NCBI RefSeq assembly: GCF_017310645.1
Contig: NZ_JAFLRH010000019.1
Span: 124,001-188,000, forward strand
Length of the DNA stretch: 64,000 nucleotides
DNA from: Paradesulfitobacterium ferrireducens
GTDB taxonomy: Bacteria; Bacillota; Desulfitobacteriia; Desulfitobacteriales; Desulfitobacteriaceae
Direction: 5' to 3'
The position numbers and the translations under genes are program-made. Positions 35,985 through 43,759 of this stretch are shown here, one piece after another. The notes below the pieces were generated by a model. The model searched no databases, was not told the origin of the DNA, and was given only the letters and a program-made list of their open reading frames with translations. Each line of letters begins with the position of its first letter. The first letter of the stretch is position 1.

Positions 35985-36182
35985 ACCTTTGTATTCACCT
36001 TTTTGGTTTCTTTTTGTTGACGGGGGGTTATCTAAGATTATATCATGATGACATGGCTGGGGGAAAATCTTGTTCACTTCGGCTGCCCGCATGATTTCAA
36101 TCATGATTTCAATAATTTTTTTTTGAATTTTATGGCGTAATTTTACAGCGTAATTTTAGAGAAAAGATCATCGTTACATGGG

Positions 36183-36211
36183 TTGACAAACTTATTAGGA
36201 TTTCATATAAT
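36183..36211 (+). promoter_or_regulatory. Consensus promoter of the tRNA-Leu gene
   Basis: TTGACA (36183-36188), 17-base spacer, TATAAT (36206-36211). It is a perfect SigA consensus 13 bases ahead of the tRNA, as expected for a strongly expressed stable RNA. Confidence 0.9.
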
Positions 36212-36223
36212 AAATTTTGTCAC

Positions 36224-36310
36224 GCGGTCGTGGCGGAACTGGCAGACGCGCTAGATTCAGGTTCTAGTGGGGGCAACTCCGTGGAGGTTCAAGTCCTCTC
36301 GACCGCACCA
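36224..36310 (+). tRNA. tRNA-Leu (anticodon CAG)
   Basis: The acceptor stem GCGGTCG pairs with CGACCGC, followed by A and an encoded CCA (36308-36310). The anticodon arm is CTAGA-TTCAGGT-TCTAG, giving anticodon CAG (Leu, CUG). A long variable arm (GTGGGGGCAACTCCGT region) makes it a class II tRNA, and TTCAAGT is the T-loop. It is flanked by its own promoter and terminator. Confidence 0.97.
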
Positions 36311-36322
36311 CATCGAGGTTTG

Positions 36323-36364
36323 AGGTTAGTTTAGCGTTGGTACACGCTGGACTAGCCTTTTTTT
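36323..36364 (+). terminator. Terminator of the tRNA-Leu gene
   Basis: GGTTAGT (36324-36330) pairs with ACTAGCC (36351-36357), and the inner AGCGT (36333-36337) with ACGCT (36344-36348), then TTTTTTT. Confidence 0.88.
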
Positions 36365-36492
36365 GTATGTGAGTGGATCAAAATTTTCACAATATTCAGG
36401 ATAAAAGGGGCTTCTGTATGATAATCAAGTACTATATAATTTAAGAGGCCTATATATTTGGGTAACGGAATAATAGGGAAGGATGAACATAA

Positions 36493-36933
36493 ATGATTCA
36501 AGAAATACCGGCTGCCAAATTAGATGAGGTTGTCGAGTTTATTAGAAAACATTGGACTGAGCTGAGCAAACGCCCGCAGGCCAAGCCGGAAGAGCTTGAC
36601 TTGGCCTCTTGGAGAGAGCGTTGGCGGGAAAAGCGGGTTCTGGCATACCGGGGGTCCGATGCCAAGATTTATGCTTTATTAACCCTGGATAAGGTGGAAC
36701 AGGAAATATGGCTTGACCATTTGTTTGTAGAGGAGGCATACAGGGGCCAAGGAATAGGGATAAGGTTTTTACAAATCGTAGAGACCTTTGCTAAGGCGTG
36801 GAATTCCAAACGCATTATCTTACGCGGGCGGGAAGAACAAGCGAACTACTTGCCGTATTTCGAACGCAGAGGGTATGTGTTCCATTGTCCCATGGAAGCT
36901 AAAGGACAGATTACGGTTGAAAAAAGGCTTTAG
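36493..36933 (+). CDS. GNAT-family N-acetyltransferase
   Basis: The protein has 146 residues. The GNAT acetyl-CoA site is visible as WLDHLFVEEAYRGQGIGIRF near residue 75-95, followed by YLPYFERRGY near 120. The N-terminal EIPAAKLDEVVEFIRKHW is a helix typical of the fold. It is convergent with the KamA-family aminomutase, with 4 bases between stops. It is much shorter than AblB beta-lysine acetyltransferase (about 270), so a role in N-acetyl-beta-lysine synthesis is only a possibility. Substrate unknown. Confidence 0.85.
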   Translation: MIQEIPAAKLDEVVEFIRKHWTELSKRPQAKPEELDLASWRERWREKRVLAYRGSDAKIYALLTLDKVEQEIWLDHLFVEEAYRGQGIGIRFLQIVETFAKAWNSKRIILRGREEQANYLPYFERRGYVFHCPMEAKGQITVEKRL

Positions 36934-36937
36934 GGCT

Positions 36938-38188
36938 TTAGTTATCGCCGGTTTTGCGCTTGTGCCGTTCGAGCTCTGACGGCTCTAAGGTCATGCTCTG
37001 ATGACCTAAGAGCTTGGCTACCCCGACAGGTTTTTGTTCGTTTTGGCAATACTCACACCGGCATTTTTCTTCTAAAACATTGGGCTCGTCATAAACTGTG
37101 CTGACTCCTTCATAGTTGCGCAGAACGACCCGGTGGGCCCCCATGGAAATAAGGTATTGCGGTGAGAGCGGGATTTTACCGCCTCCCCCGGGGGCATCGA
37201 GCACATAAGTCGGAATGGCGAGTCCACTGGTATGGCCGCGTAGGCTTTCCATAATTTCGATCCCTTTGGCGACAGAGGTTCGAAAATGTTCGATCCCGGT
37301 AGACAGATCACACTGGTATAAATAGTAGGGACGGACTCTGTTTTTGACTAATTCTTGGACGAGCTTCTTCATAATATTAGGGCAGTCATTAATTCCGCGC
37401 AGGAGGACGGATTGGTTCCCGAGCGGGATGCCGGCGTCCGCCAAGCGGGCTAAGGCAGCACGGGCTTCCGGAGTGAGTTCGCGGGGGTGATTAAAGTGAG
37501 TGTTAACCCAGAGAGGATGATATTTTTTCAGCATGTCTACAAGGGGCTGGGTAATACGCATAGGGAGCACAACCGGAACCCGGGTGCCGAGCCGGATAAT
37601 TTCGACGTGGGGTATGGAGCGTAAAGAAGACAGGATATGTTCTACGCGTTCATCGGATAAGGTTAAGGGATCTCCCCCTGAAACCAGGACATCACGGACC
37701 TGAGGTGTTGCCCGGATGTAGGCTAATGCTTGTTCTAACTGTGCCTCCGGCAGAGGGTGGTCCGTCTGACCGGCCAGCCGTCTGCGGGTACAGTGGCGGC
37801 AGTACATGGAACACTGGTCTGTTACCAGGAGCAATACTCTATCCGGGTAGCGATGGGTTAGCCCGGGAACAGGAGCATCCATATCCTCATGTAAAGGGTC
37901 GTTTAAATCAAATTCTCCGACGTGCAGTTCAGCAGAAGTCGGTATAGCCTGTTTGCGGATAGGGCAATTTGGATCCGACGGGTCGATTAGAGACGCATAA
38001 TAGGGAGTGATCGCCATCCGTAAGGACCGGAGGCAGTGATTAATTCCTGTTTCTTCTTCGGGGGTGAGCGGGATTATGTGCTTAAGTTGGTCTGATGTAG
38101 TGATCCGGTGAGCAATTTGCCATTGCCAGTTGTTCCAATCTGCCTCGGAGACACTTGACCATTCCGGGATTTCAGGATGCAGACGCAT
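36938..38188 (-). CDS. KamA-family lysine 2,3-aminomutase (radical SAM, PLP)
   Basis: The protein has 416 residues. The radical SAM motif TDQCSMYCRHCTRRR lies near residue 130, and the PLP-binding lysine is in DAPGGGGKIPLSP near 330. A C-terminal CRCEYCQNEQ is typical of the family and binds zinc in LAM. These enzymes move the alpha-amino group of lysine (or glutamate in EAM) to the beta carbon. Length fits clostridial KamA. Family members with other amino-acid substrates exist, so lysine is likely but not certain. Start ATG 38188 follows GAGGTGACT. Confidence 0.9.
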   Translation of the reverse strand: MRLHPEIPEWSSVSEADWNNWQWQIAHRITTSDQLKHIIPLTPEEETGINHCLRSLRMAITPYYASLIDPSDPNCPIRKQAIPTSAELHVGEFDLNDPLHEDMDAPVPGLTHRYPDRVLLLVTDQCSMYCRHCTRRRLAGQTDHPLPEAQLEQALAYIRATPQVRDVLVSGGDPLTLSDERVEHILSSLRSIPHVEIIRLGTRVPVVLPMRITQPLVDMLKKYHPLWVNTHFNHPRELTPEARAALARLADAGIPLGNQSVLLRGINDCPNIMKKLVQELVKNRVRPYYLYQCDLSTGIEHFRTSVAKGIEIMESLRGHTSGLAIPTYVLDAPGGGGKIPLSPQYLISMGAHRVVLRNYEGVSTVYDEPNVLEEKCRCEYCQNEQKPVGVAKLLGHQSMTLEPSELERHKRKTGDN

Positions 38189-38375
38189 GCAGTCACCTCA
38201 TTTCTTTTTACGTGGGAGAATAGCGAGAAAAAATTTTCTGAAGACTTATAGATTAATAGCAGGAAATATTGATTTTAAAGCGAATTAAGATTTAAAAGCG
38301 AATTAAGGAGTATACTTCGTCAAGATAAACCATAGATATTCAGTGAATATCATTTAATCATTTGATTATTATTTT

Positions 38376-38404
38376 TTGTACTTGTTTTAGGTATGTTCCA
38401 TAAT
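38376..38404 (+). promoter_or_regulatory. Promoter of the riboswitch and purine hydroxylase operon
   Basis: TTGTAC (38376-38381), 17-base spacer, CATAAT (38399-38404). A start about 7 bases later puts the aptamer at the very 5' end of the RNA. The 38189-38375 stretch holds no gene; it contains a duplicated AAAGCGAATTAA at about 38277 and 38295. Confidence 0.6.
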
Positions 38405-38421
38405 TTAATATGTTTGTCACC

Positions 38422-38542
38422 CTCATATATACTTGGTAATTGGGCCAAGAGTTTCTACCGGATGACCGCAAATTATCCGACTATGAGAGTATAACCTTTG
38501 TGTTTGCTTTCTGGTTGGTGCGGTTCTCCGGTTTTCTATTTT
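38422..38542 (+). promoter_or_regulatory. Purine (guanine-type) riboswitch with overlapping terminator, probable ON switch
   Basis: P1 is CTCATA (38422-38427) with TATGAG (38482-38487). P2 is CTTGG/CCAAG, J2/3 is GTTTCTACC, the P3 loop is CCGCAAA and the 3' core is CCGACTATG. The discriminating base at 38481 is C, as in guanine-type aptamers. A terminator forms between ACCGGATGACCGCA (38457-38470, inside the aptamer) and TGCGGTTCTCCGGT (38519-38532), 12 of 14 bases paired, followed by TTTTCTATTTT. Folding of the aptamer would thus prevent termination. Confidence 0.9.
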
Positions 38543-38574
38543 AGTGTATGATCTTTTGAAGCGGAGGTGTAAGA

Positions 38575-39420
38575 ATGGATTATTTCCGGCCATTAAGTAT
38601 CGAAGAAGCGCTTGGACTTGCCCAACAACCCGGCCGATTGTTTCTAGCCGGGGGAACCGATCTCAGCTTGCACATGAGAGAAGGTAGAATAAATCCTCTT
38701 GGCCTGATTGATTTAGGAAAAATTGCGGAACTTAAAGAAATACGGCTTGAAGGAGAATGGTTGGAAATAGGCAGTATGACTACGTTTTATGATTTGGGAC
38801 AGAGTGACTTGATCCGGAAGCAGGCCAAGGCGTTATGGCAGGCCTGTCAAACCATGGGTTCCCCCCAGATTAGGCACCAAGCCACCATCGGCGGTAACTT
38901 GGGCAACTGCTCTCCGGCTGCGGACGGCTTGCCTCCTCTTTTAGCCTTGGGGGCTGAAGTTGAGCTTGTGTCTGCACGGGGAAGAGAGCGGGTGCTTCTG
39001 GCAGACTTGCTGAAGCGGACACCGCTGCTTGAATCCGGAACACTGATTAAGGGATTTTTGATTCCGCTTCAGGGTTGGGACAGCGGCTTTGCCAAGCTTG
39101 GCCGCCGCCAGGCTCTGGCTATAGCCCGCCTTAGCACTGCTTTTGCCTTAAAAAGGCAGGATGGGGTGGCGTTAGAGGTAAGAGCCGCTTTCGGTGCGGT
39201 CGGACGTAGGGCTTTTCTAAGTGAGCCGCTAGCCCAAAGTCTCAGTGGGCGTGTCCTAAACGAATCATGGCTGGAGGATGCCGTGAAGGGTTCACAGAAT
39301 GCGGTGGCAGAGGCTTTGGGCTCAAGAGCATCTGCACCGTATAAACGGGTCGCGGTAGGCGGAGTGGTGCGTCAGGCCTTGAAAACCATGTTGGGAGGAG
39401 GGAATCATGATGGAGATTAA
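38575..39420 (+). CDS. Molybdenum hydroxylase FAD-binding subunit
   Basis: The protein has 281 residues with FAD-site motifs of the xanthine dehydrogenase family: LFLAGGTDLSLHMREG near residue 22 and ATIGGNLGNCSPAADGLPP near 103. It passes electrons from the Fe-S subunit to NAD or another acceptor. The first gene after the purine riboswitch. It overlaps the Fe-S subunit gene by 14 bases. Size (about 31 kDa) is close to the FAD subunit of the four-subunit nicotinate dehydrogenase of Eubacterium barkeri. Confidence 0.92.
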   Translation: MDYFRPLSIEEALGLAQQPGRLFLAGGTDLSLHMREGRINPLGLIDLGKIAELKEIRLEGEWLEIGSMTTFYDLGQSDLIRKQAKALWQACQTMGSPQIRHQATIGGNLGNCSPAADGLPPLLALGAEVELVSARGRERVLLADLLKRTPLLESGTLIKGFLIPLQGWDSGFAKLGRRQALAIARLSTAFALKRQDGVALEVRAAFGAVGRRAFLSEPLAQSLSGRVLNESWLEDAVKGSQNAVAEALGSRASAPYKRVAVGGVVRQALKTMLGGGNHDGD

Positions 39421-39874
39421 ACTGGAAGTCAACCGGAAGCACTATATCCTGGATGTGACTGAAGATGAACGATTGCTTGATGTGTTGCGTAACCGGCTGG
39501 GACTGACGGGAACCAAAGAAGGTTGCGGAGAAGGAGAATGCGGTGCTTGTACCGTGATCATGGACGGAAAGACGGTAAATTCCTGCCTGGTGTTGGCCGG
39601 TCAGGCGGATGGACGCAGGATCACGACCATTGAAGGGGTTGGCTCCCGGCGTTCTCCTCACCCTGTACAGAAAGCCCTGGTGGAAGTAGGGGCGGTTCAA
39701 TGCGGTTTTTGCACTCCGGGTATGGTGCTCTCAGCCAAAGCCCTGCTCGATCAGAATCCCAAGCCCACGGATGACGAGATTGCAGTGGGCATGTCGGGCA
39801 ACCTCTGCCGCTGCACCGGCTACGATAAAATCCTGCGTGCCGTGCGCAAAGCCTCCGAGGAGGTGGCAGAATGA
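39407..39874 (+). CDS. Molybdenum hydroxylase [2Fe-2S] subunit
   Basis: The protein has 155 residues with two Fe-S sites: plant-type GCGEGECGACTVIMDGKTVNSC near 42-62 (split by spacing) and the helical domain CGFCTPGMVLSAKALL then GNLCRCTGYDKI near 105-140. It carries electrons from the molybdenum centre to FAD. ATG 39407 follows GGAGGAGGG; ATG 39410 is equally possible. Overlaps both neighbouring genes. Confidence 0.94.
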   Translation: MMEIKLEVNRKHYILDVTEDERLLDVLRNRLGLTGTKEGCGEGECGACTVIMDGKTVNSCLVLAGQADGRRITTIEGVGSRRSPHPVQKALVEVGAVQCGFCTPGMVLSAKALLDQNPKPTDDEIAVGMSGNLCRCTGYDKILRAVRKASEEVAE

Positions 39875-41136
39875 CTCAGGTGATTGGAAACGGGAGTATT
39901 CGGGAAGATGCCTGGGGTAAAGTGTTTGGAGAGAGTAAATACCCGGCTGATTTCAATCGGCCGGACCAAATCTATGGGGTGGTTATCCGCAGCACCCAAG
40001 CCCATGCCCGTATTCGCAGTATAAATGTGGACAAGGCCCGTCTTCCCGGAGTGATAACCATTCTTACTGCCGAAGATATGGTGTATAATAGGCATGGCGT
40101 TTTATTCCGGGACCAACCGGTGTTAGCTGAGGAGCGGGTGCGCATGATCGGTGACCCGGTGGCAGCCATTGGGGCGGAAAGTTTAGCGGCCGCCAAACAA
40201 GCCGCTGCCTTGGTTGAGATTGATTATGAACCCTTGCCTGCGATTTTTGATCCGGAAGAGGGTATGAAGCCGTCCGCTTTGCCCTTGCATCCGGAGTTAT
40301 TTCCGGATACAAATATTCTTTATCATTTGCCGATTCGACGCGGGAATATGGATGAAGGCTGGACCCAGGCGGAGGTGGTCGTGGAGCGGGAATACAGCAC
40401 GCAAATGGTGGATCACGCGTTCCTGCAGCCGGAAGCTGTCTTGGCCTATATCGATGAACGGGGGCATGTGGTTGTACAGGTTGCCACCCAATATGCTCAT
40501 TATGATCGGGGTGAGATTGCCCATGCCCTTGGGCTTAAGAACAGCAAGGTGCAAGTGAAAACGACAACGGTTGGAGGAGCGTTTGGCGGGAGGGAAGACA
40601 TTTCCTTGCAGATTATTGCAGCCATGATGGCTTGGAAAACCATGCGCCCGGTTAAGTTTGAAAACACACGGAACGAGTCTTTTTATTCCCATTCCAAACG
40701 CCATCCCATGAAGATGTACTATAAAACAGGTGCGGCCAAGGATGGACGCTTAGTTGCCCTTGAAGCTAAAATTATCGGGGATGCGGGGGCGTATACTTCC
40801 TGGAGTCCGAATATTTTACGCAAAGCTGCAGTGCACGCAACCGGGCCGTATGAGATTCCTCATGTGAAAATAGATAGTTACGCCGTTTACACCAATAATC
40901 CGTATACCGGGGCTATGCGCGGGTTTGGCGCGGCTCAGCCAGTGGTGGCCTATGAAAGTCAAATGGATCTATTGGCGAAAGAACTGGGGATTTCTCAGGT
41001 AGAGATCCGGATGCGCAACCTCTTAAAGGTGGGAAGCACAACCGCCACCGGCCAGGTGCTGACCGAAAGCGTGGGAGCGGAGGCTTGCCTGAAGGCAGTG
41101 CTCCCTTATCTGACGGGTAAGGAGGGGCGGGTATGA
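39871..41136 (+). CDS. Molybdenum hydroxylase, Mo-binding subunit, N-terminal half (large)
   Basis: The 421-residue protein corresponds to the first half of the XDH molybdenum subunit: ADFNRPDQIYGVVIRSTQAH, then the a/b hammerhead domain, TTTVGGAFGGREDI near 230 (cofactor contact) and GAMRGFGAAQP near 345 (with the active-site Arg). It ends at TGA overlapping the ATG of the next gene (ATGA), which codes for the second half. The split lies between domains and both halves are intact, as in the NdhL/NdhM subunits of nicotinate dehydrogenase. It is probably a true four-subunit enzyme rather than a frameshift. Confidence 0.9.
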   Translation: MTQVIGNGSIREDAWGKVFGESKYPADFNRPDQIYGVVIRSTQAHARIRSINVDKARLPGVITILTAEDMVYNRHGVLFRDQPVLAEERVRMIGDPVAAIGAESLAAAKQAAALVEIDYEPLPAIFDPEEGMKPSALPLHPELFPDTNILYHLPIRRGNMDEGWTQAEVVVEREYSTQMVDHAFLQPEAVLAYIDERGHVVVQVATQYAHYDRGEIAHALGLKNSKVQVKTTTVGGAFGGREDISLQIIAAMMAWKTMRPVKFENTRNESFYSHSKRHPMKMYYKTGAAKDGRLVALEAKIIGDAGAYTSWSPNILRKAAVHATGPYEIPHVKIDSYAVYTNNPYTGAMRGFGAAQPVVAYESQMDLLAKELGISQVEIRMRNLLKVGSTTATGQVLTESVGAEACLKAVLPYLTGKEGRV

Positions 41137-42134
41137 AAAAACGCGGCGTTGGGATCGGGTGCACGTGGTATGGAACCGGGTATGGCAATGGCTTTCCGGA
41201 TGTTTCCAGTGCTTTCCTGGAGATTCATGATGACGGTTCGGCCACGGTATTAACCGGAGCCATTGATGTGGGCCAGGGGAGCAGTACGGTTTATGCCCAG
41301 ATTGTGGCTGAAGAATTAGGACTGAAACCGGAAGATATCACGGTGGTTACCGGGGACACAGATGTTGCTCCGGATTCAGGCACTACGGCTGCCACCCGGC
41401 AGACGTATAACACCGGGAATGCAGTACTCAGGGCGGTGCGTCAAGCGAAGGGAAAGCTTCAGGCCTACGCGGCCCGGACTTTTTCCTGCACCACCCCGGA
41501 GGGAATTGAACTGAAAGACGGGTATATCGGAGTCAAAGGTGACCCGTCCCGCCGCATGCCGCTGGGAGAAATGGTCAGCACGGCCCGCCTTCAAGGTGAG
41601 CGCTTTATTAGTGCGGAAAGCTTTACGGCTCAGACCACCCCGGTTAATATGGAAAACGGGCAAGGGGCTCCCTATTGGCCCTATGCCTTTGGCTGTCAAG
41701 CGGCGGAAGTTGAAGTGGATACGGAAACAGGAATCGTGCGTGTTTTAAAAATCGTGGCCGCCCATGATGTCGGAAAAGCCATTAATCCCACTCAGGTGGA
41801 AGGACAAATTGCCGGAGGAGTTGCCCAAGGATTAGGGTATGCTTTGCTGGAACAGGTGGAGCTTAAAGAAGGGAAGATTCAAAACCCGGCATTGTCCAGT
41901 TATTTAATTCCTACGGCCTTGGATGTGCCTGAAATAGAAAGCATCATCATCGAAGAAACGGAAAGCAGCGGTCCGTACGGGGCAAAAGGCTTGGGTGAAC
42001 CGGCCATGCTGCCGGTCGTAGCGGCGGTCATTAATGCCATCGATGATGCTGTAGGAGTCCGAATTACTTCTTTGCCGGCGACACCGGAAAAAATTCTGGC
42101 GGCCCTGGCAGAGAAAGAACCGGAAAGGAGGTGA
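41133..42134 (+). CDS. Molybdenum hydroxylase, Mo-binding subunit, C-terminal half (medium)
   Basis: The 333-residue protein carries the second Mo-binding domain: GIGCTWYGTGYGNG, GAIDVGQGSSTVYAQIVAEE near 45 (the Gln of the cofactor pocket), GTTAATRQTYNTGNAV near 85, and GPYGAKGLGEPAM near 290 with the catalytic glutamate of xanthine dehydrogenase (GEP). Reads directly from the ATGA overlap. With YqeC encoded downstream, a labile selenium ligand on the molybdenum is likely. In context the substrate is probably hypoxanthine, xanthine or another purine. Confidence 0.9.
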   Translation: MKKRGVGIGCTWYGTGYGNGFPDVSSAFLEIHDDGSATVLTGAIDVGQGSSTVYAQIVAEELGLKPEDITVVTGDTDVAPDSGTTAATRQTYNTGNAVLRAVRQAKGKLQAYAARTFSCTTPEGIELKDGYIGVKGDPSRRMPLGEMVSTARLQGERFISAESFTAQTTPVNMENGQGAPYWPYAFGCQAAEVEVDTETGIVRVLKIVAAHDVGKAINPTQVEGQIAGGVAQGLGYALLEQVELKEGKIQNPALSSYLIPTALDVPEIESIIIEETESSGPYGAKGLGEPAMLPVVAAVINAIDDAVGVRITSLPATPEKILAALAEKEPERR

Positions 42135-42288
42135 CGATTGGTTAGCGAGTAAAGTTCTCCTGGTTTGGTAATAATTGTTTAGAAAGCGAAATTATCTTTA
42201 GGAAATGTGGAACCAAGTAGAAAAGGACACCATTCGTGGAAAAATTTAAGCATTTATTCCAGGGCTAAAAAATCAGGGAGGGTTGTGT

Positions 42289-43635
42289 ATGTCAGCTGCT
42301 CAAAGTTCTAACGGTTTATTAGAACGGATATTCCATTTAAGCGAGTACAAAACAAATCCGCGCAAGGAAATCTTAGCCGGTGTGACCACCTTTGTGACCA
42401 TGGCCTATATTCTCTTTGTCAATCCTAACATCTTAAAAGATGCAGGAATGCCGGTGAACGCGACGTTTGCCGCGACCGCAATCTCAGCAGCAGTGGCGAC
42501 CTTAATCATGGGGCTTTATGCCAACTATCCGATTGCGCTTGCCCCCGGCATGGGTTTGAATGCTTTCTTCACGTACGCCGTGGTCTTGGGAATGGGCTTA
42601 TCCTGGCAGACAGCTTTGGGTGCGGTCTTTATTTCGGGGGTCGTTTTCTTCTTAATGACCGTAACCAGGGTTCGGGAATGGATCATTGAGGGTGTGCCCC
42701 AGGTCTTAAGATTATCCATTGGGGTCGGTATCGGGCTCTTTATCGCCTTTATCGGGTTAAAAAATGCCGGGATTGTGGTTGCAGACCAAGCGACTTTCGT
42801 AAAATTGGGCAACATGAAAGATCCGGGAGTGTTAGTGGCAGTTTTCGGCCTGATTGTTACCGGCTGGCTTATGGCCAAAAAGGTTAAAGGCGGTCTTTTA
42901 ATCGGGATTTTTGCTACGACGATTGTGAGCATGATCTTTGGAGTCTCTCCAAGACCAACCGGAATCTCCAGTATCATCTCCCCTACCAATCCGGTAGCGG
43001 CGGTCGCACCGACATTCATGCAGCTGGATATTTGGGGAGCGCTCCATTATGGCCTAATCTCAATTCTCTTTGCTTTCACTTTTGTCGATCTCTTTGACAA
43101 CATTGGAACGCTGCTCGGGGTCTCCCGTAAAGCCGGGTTGCTGGATGAAAAAGGGAACCTGCCCCGCGCCGGCAAGGCTTTAATGAGCGACTCAATCGGC
43201 ACGATGTTCGGGTCAGTCATGGGAACTCCGACGGTTACGTCCTATATTGAGAGCGCCTCCGGAGTGGCTGAAGGCGGCAGGACAGGCCTGACAGCCGTTA
43301 CCGTAGCCGTACTCTTTGCAATCTCCATCGTCTTCGCCCCGCTGGTTGGATTGATTCCGGGCCAGGCCACAGCACCGGTATTAATACTGGTAGGCGTATT
43401 GATGATGAGTGAAATCGTGCATGTGAAGTTTGATGACTTTACGGAGGCCTTCCCGGCTTTTATGACCGTAGTCATGATGCCGCTTACTTTCTCGATTGCC
43501 CAAGGTTTGGCCTTCGGTTTCATGTCCTATACCATCATTAAACTGGTCACCGGACGGCATAAAGAGAATAATCCTGTGACCTACACCTTGACAATTCTCT
43601 TTATAATCCACTTTATCCTCTCATCCGGTGCTTAA
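42289..43635 (+). CDS. NCS2/AzgA-family purine permease
   Basis: The membrane protein has 448 residues and about 12-13 segments. AzgA-type signatures: YKTNPRKEILAGVTTFVTMA near 22, APGMGLNAFFTYAVV near 85, FVDLFDNIGTLLGVSRKAGL near 270 and GTPTVTSYIESASGVAEGGR near 320. The subgroup imports adenine, guanine or hypoxanthine. ATG 42289 follows GGGAGGG. It lies between the hydroxylase and deaminase genes, which fits uptake of purine bases for catabolism. No second purine aptamer is seen in the 42135-42288 gap. Confidence 0.92.
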   Translation: MSAAQSSNGLLERIFHLSEYKTNPRKEILAGVTTFVTMAYILFVNPNILKDAGMPVNATFAATAISAAVATLIMGLYANYPIALAPGMGLNAFFTYAVVLGMGLSWQTALGAVFISGVVFFLMTVTRVREWIIEGVPQVLRLSIGVGIGLFIAFIGLKNAGIVVADQATFVKLGNMKDPGVLVAVFGLIVTGWLMAKKVKGGLLIGIFATTIVSMIFGVSPRPTGISSIISPTNPVAAVAPTFMQLDIWGALHYGLISILFAFTFVDLFDNIGTLLGVSRKAGLLDEKGNLPRAGKALMSDSIGTMFGSVMGTPTVTSYIESASGVAEGGRTGLTAVTVAVLFAISIVFAPLVGLIPGQATAPVLILVGVLMMSEIVHVKFDDFTEAFPAFMTVVMMPLTFSIAQGLAFGFMSYTIIKLVTGRHKENNPVTYTLTILFIIHFILSSGA

Positions 43636-43671
43636 TCTGACGTTCTTATTTGCGCTTTTTCTGTAGCTAAG

Positions 43672-43707
43672 TGCCGCTTGTCCTTGCGGGCAAGCGGCAT
43701 TATTAAA
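43672..43707 (+). terminator. Terminator after the purine permease gene
   Basis: TGCCGCTTG (43672-43680) pairs perfectly with CAAGCGGCA (43691-43699), followed by TTATT. The U-tract is modest, so read-through into the deaminase genes is possible. Confidence 0.6.
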
Positions 43708-43759
43708 GTGCGCCGCGCGTGGCAATTAACAACTGTATGAATGAAAGCGGGGGGTGGCT

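Noticed and set aside
36493..36933. AblB beta-lysine acetyltransferase
   Set aside because: The protein is about half the usual length and convergent to the aminomutase gene.
41130..41140. Frameshift in xanthine dehydrogenase Mo subunit
   Set aside because: The ATGA overlap, clean domain border and intact motifs on both sides point to two real subunits as in NdhL/NdhM.
42135..42288. Second purine riboswitch before the permease
   Set aside because: Neither the TTTCTACC junction nor the CCGACTAYG core is present.
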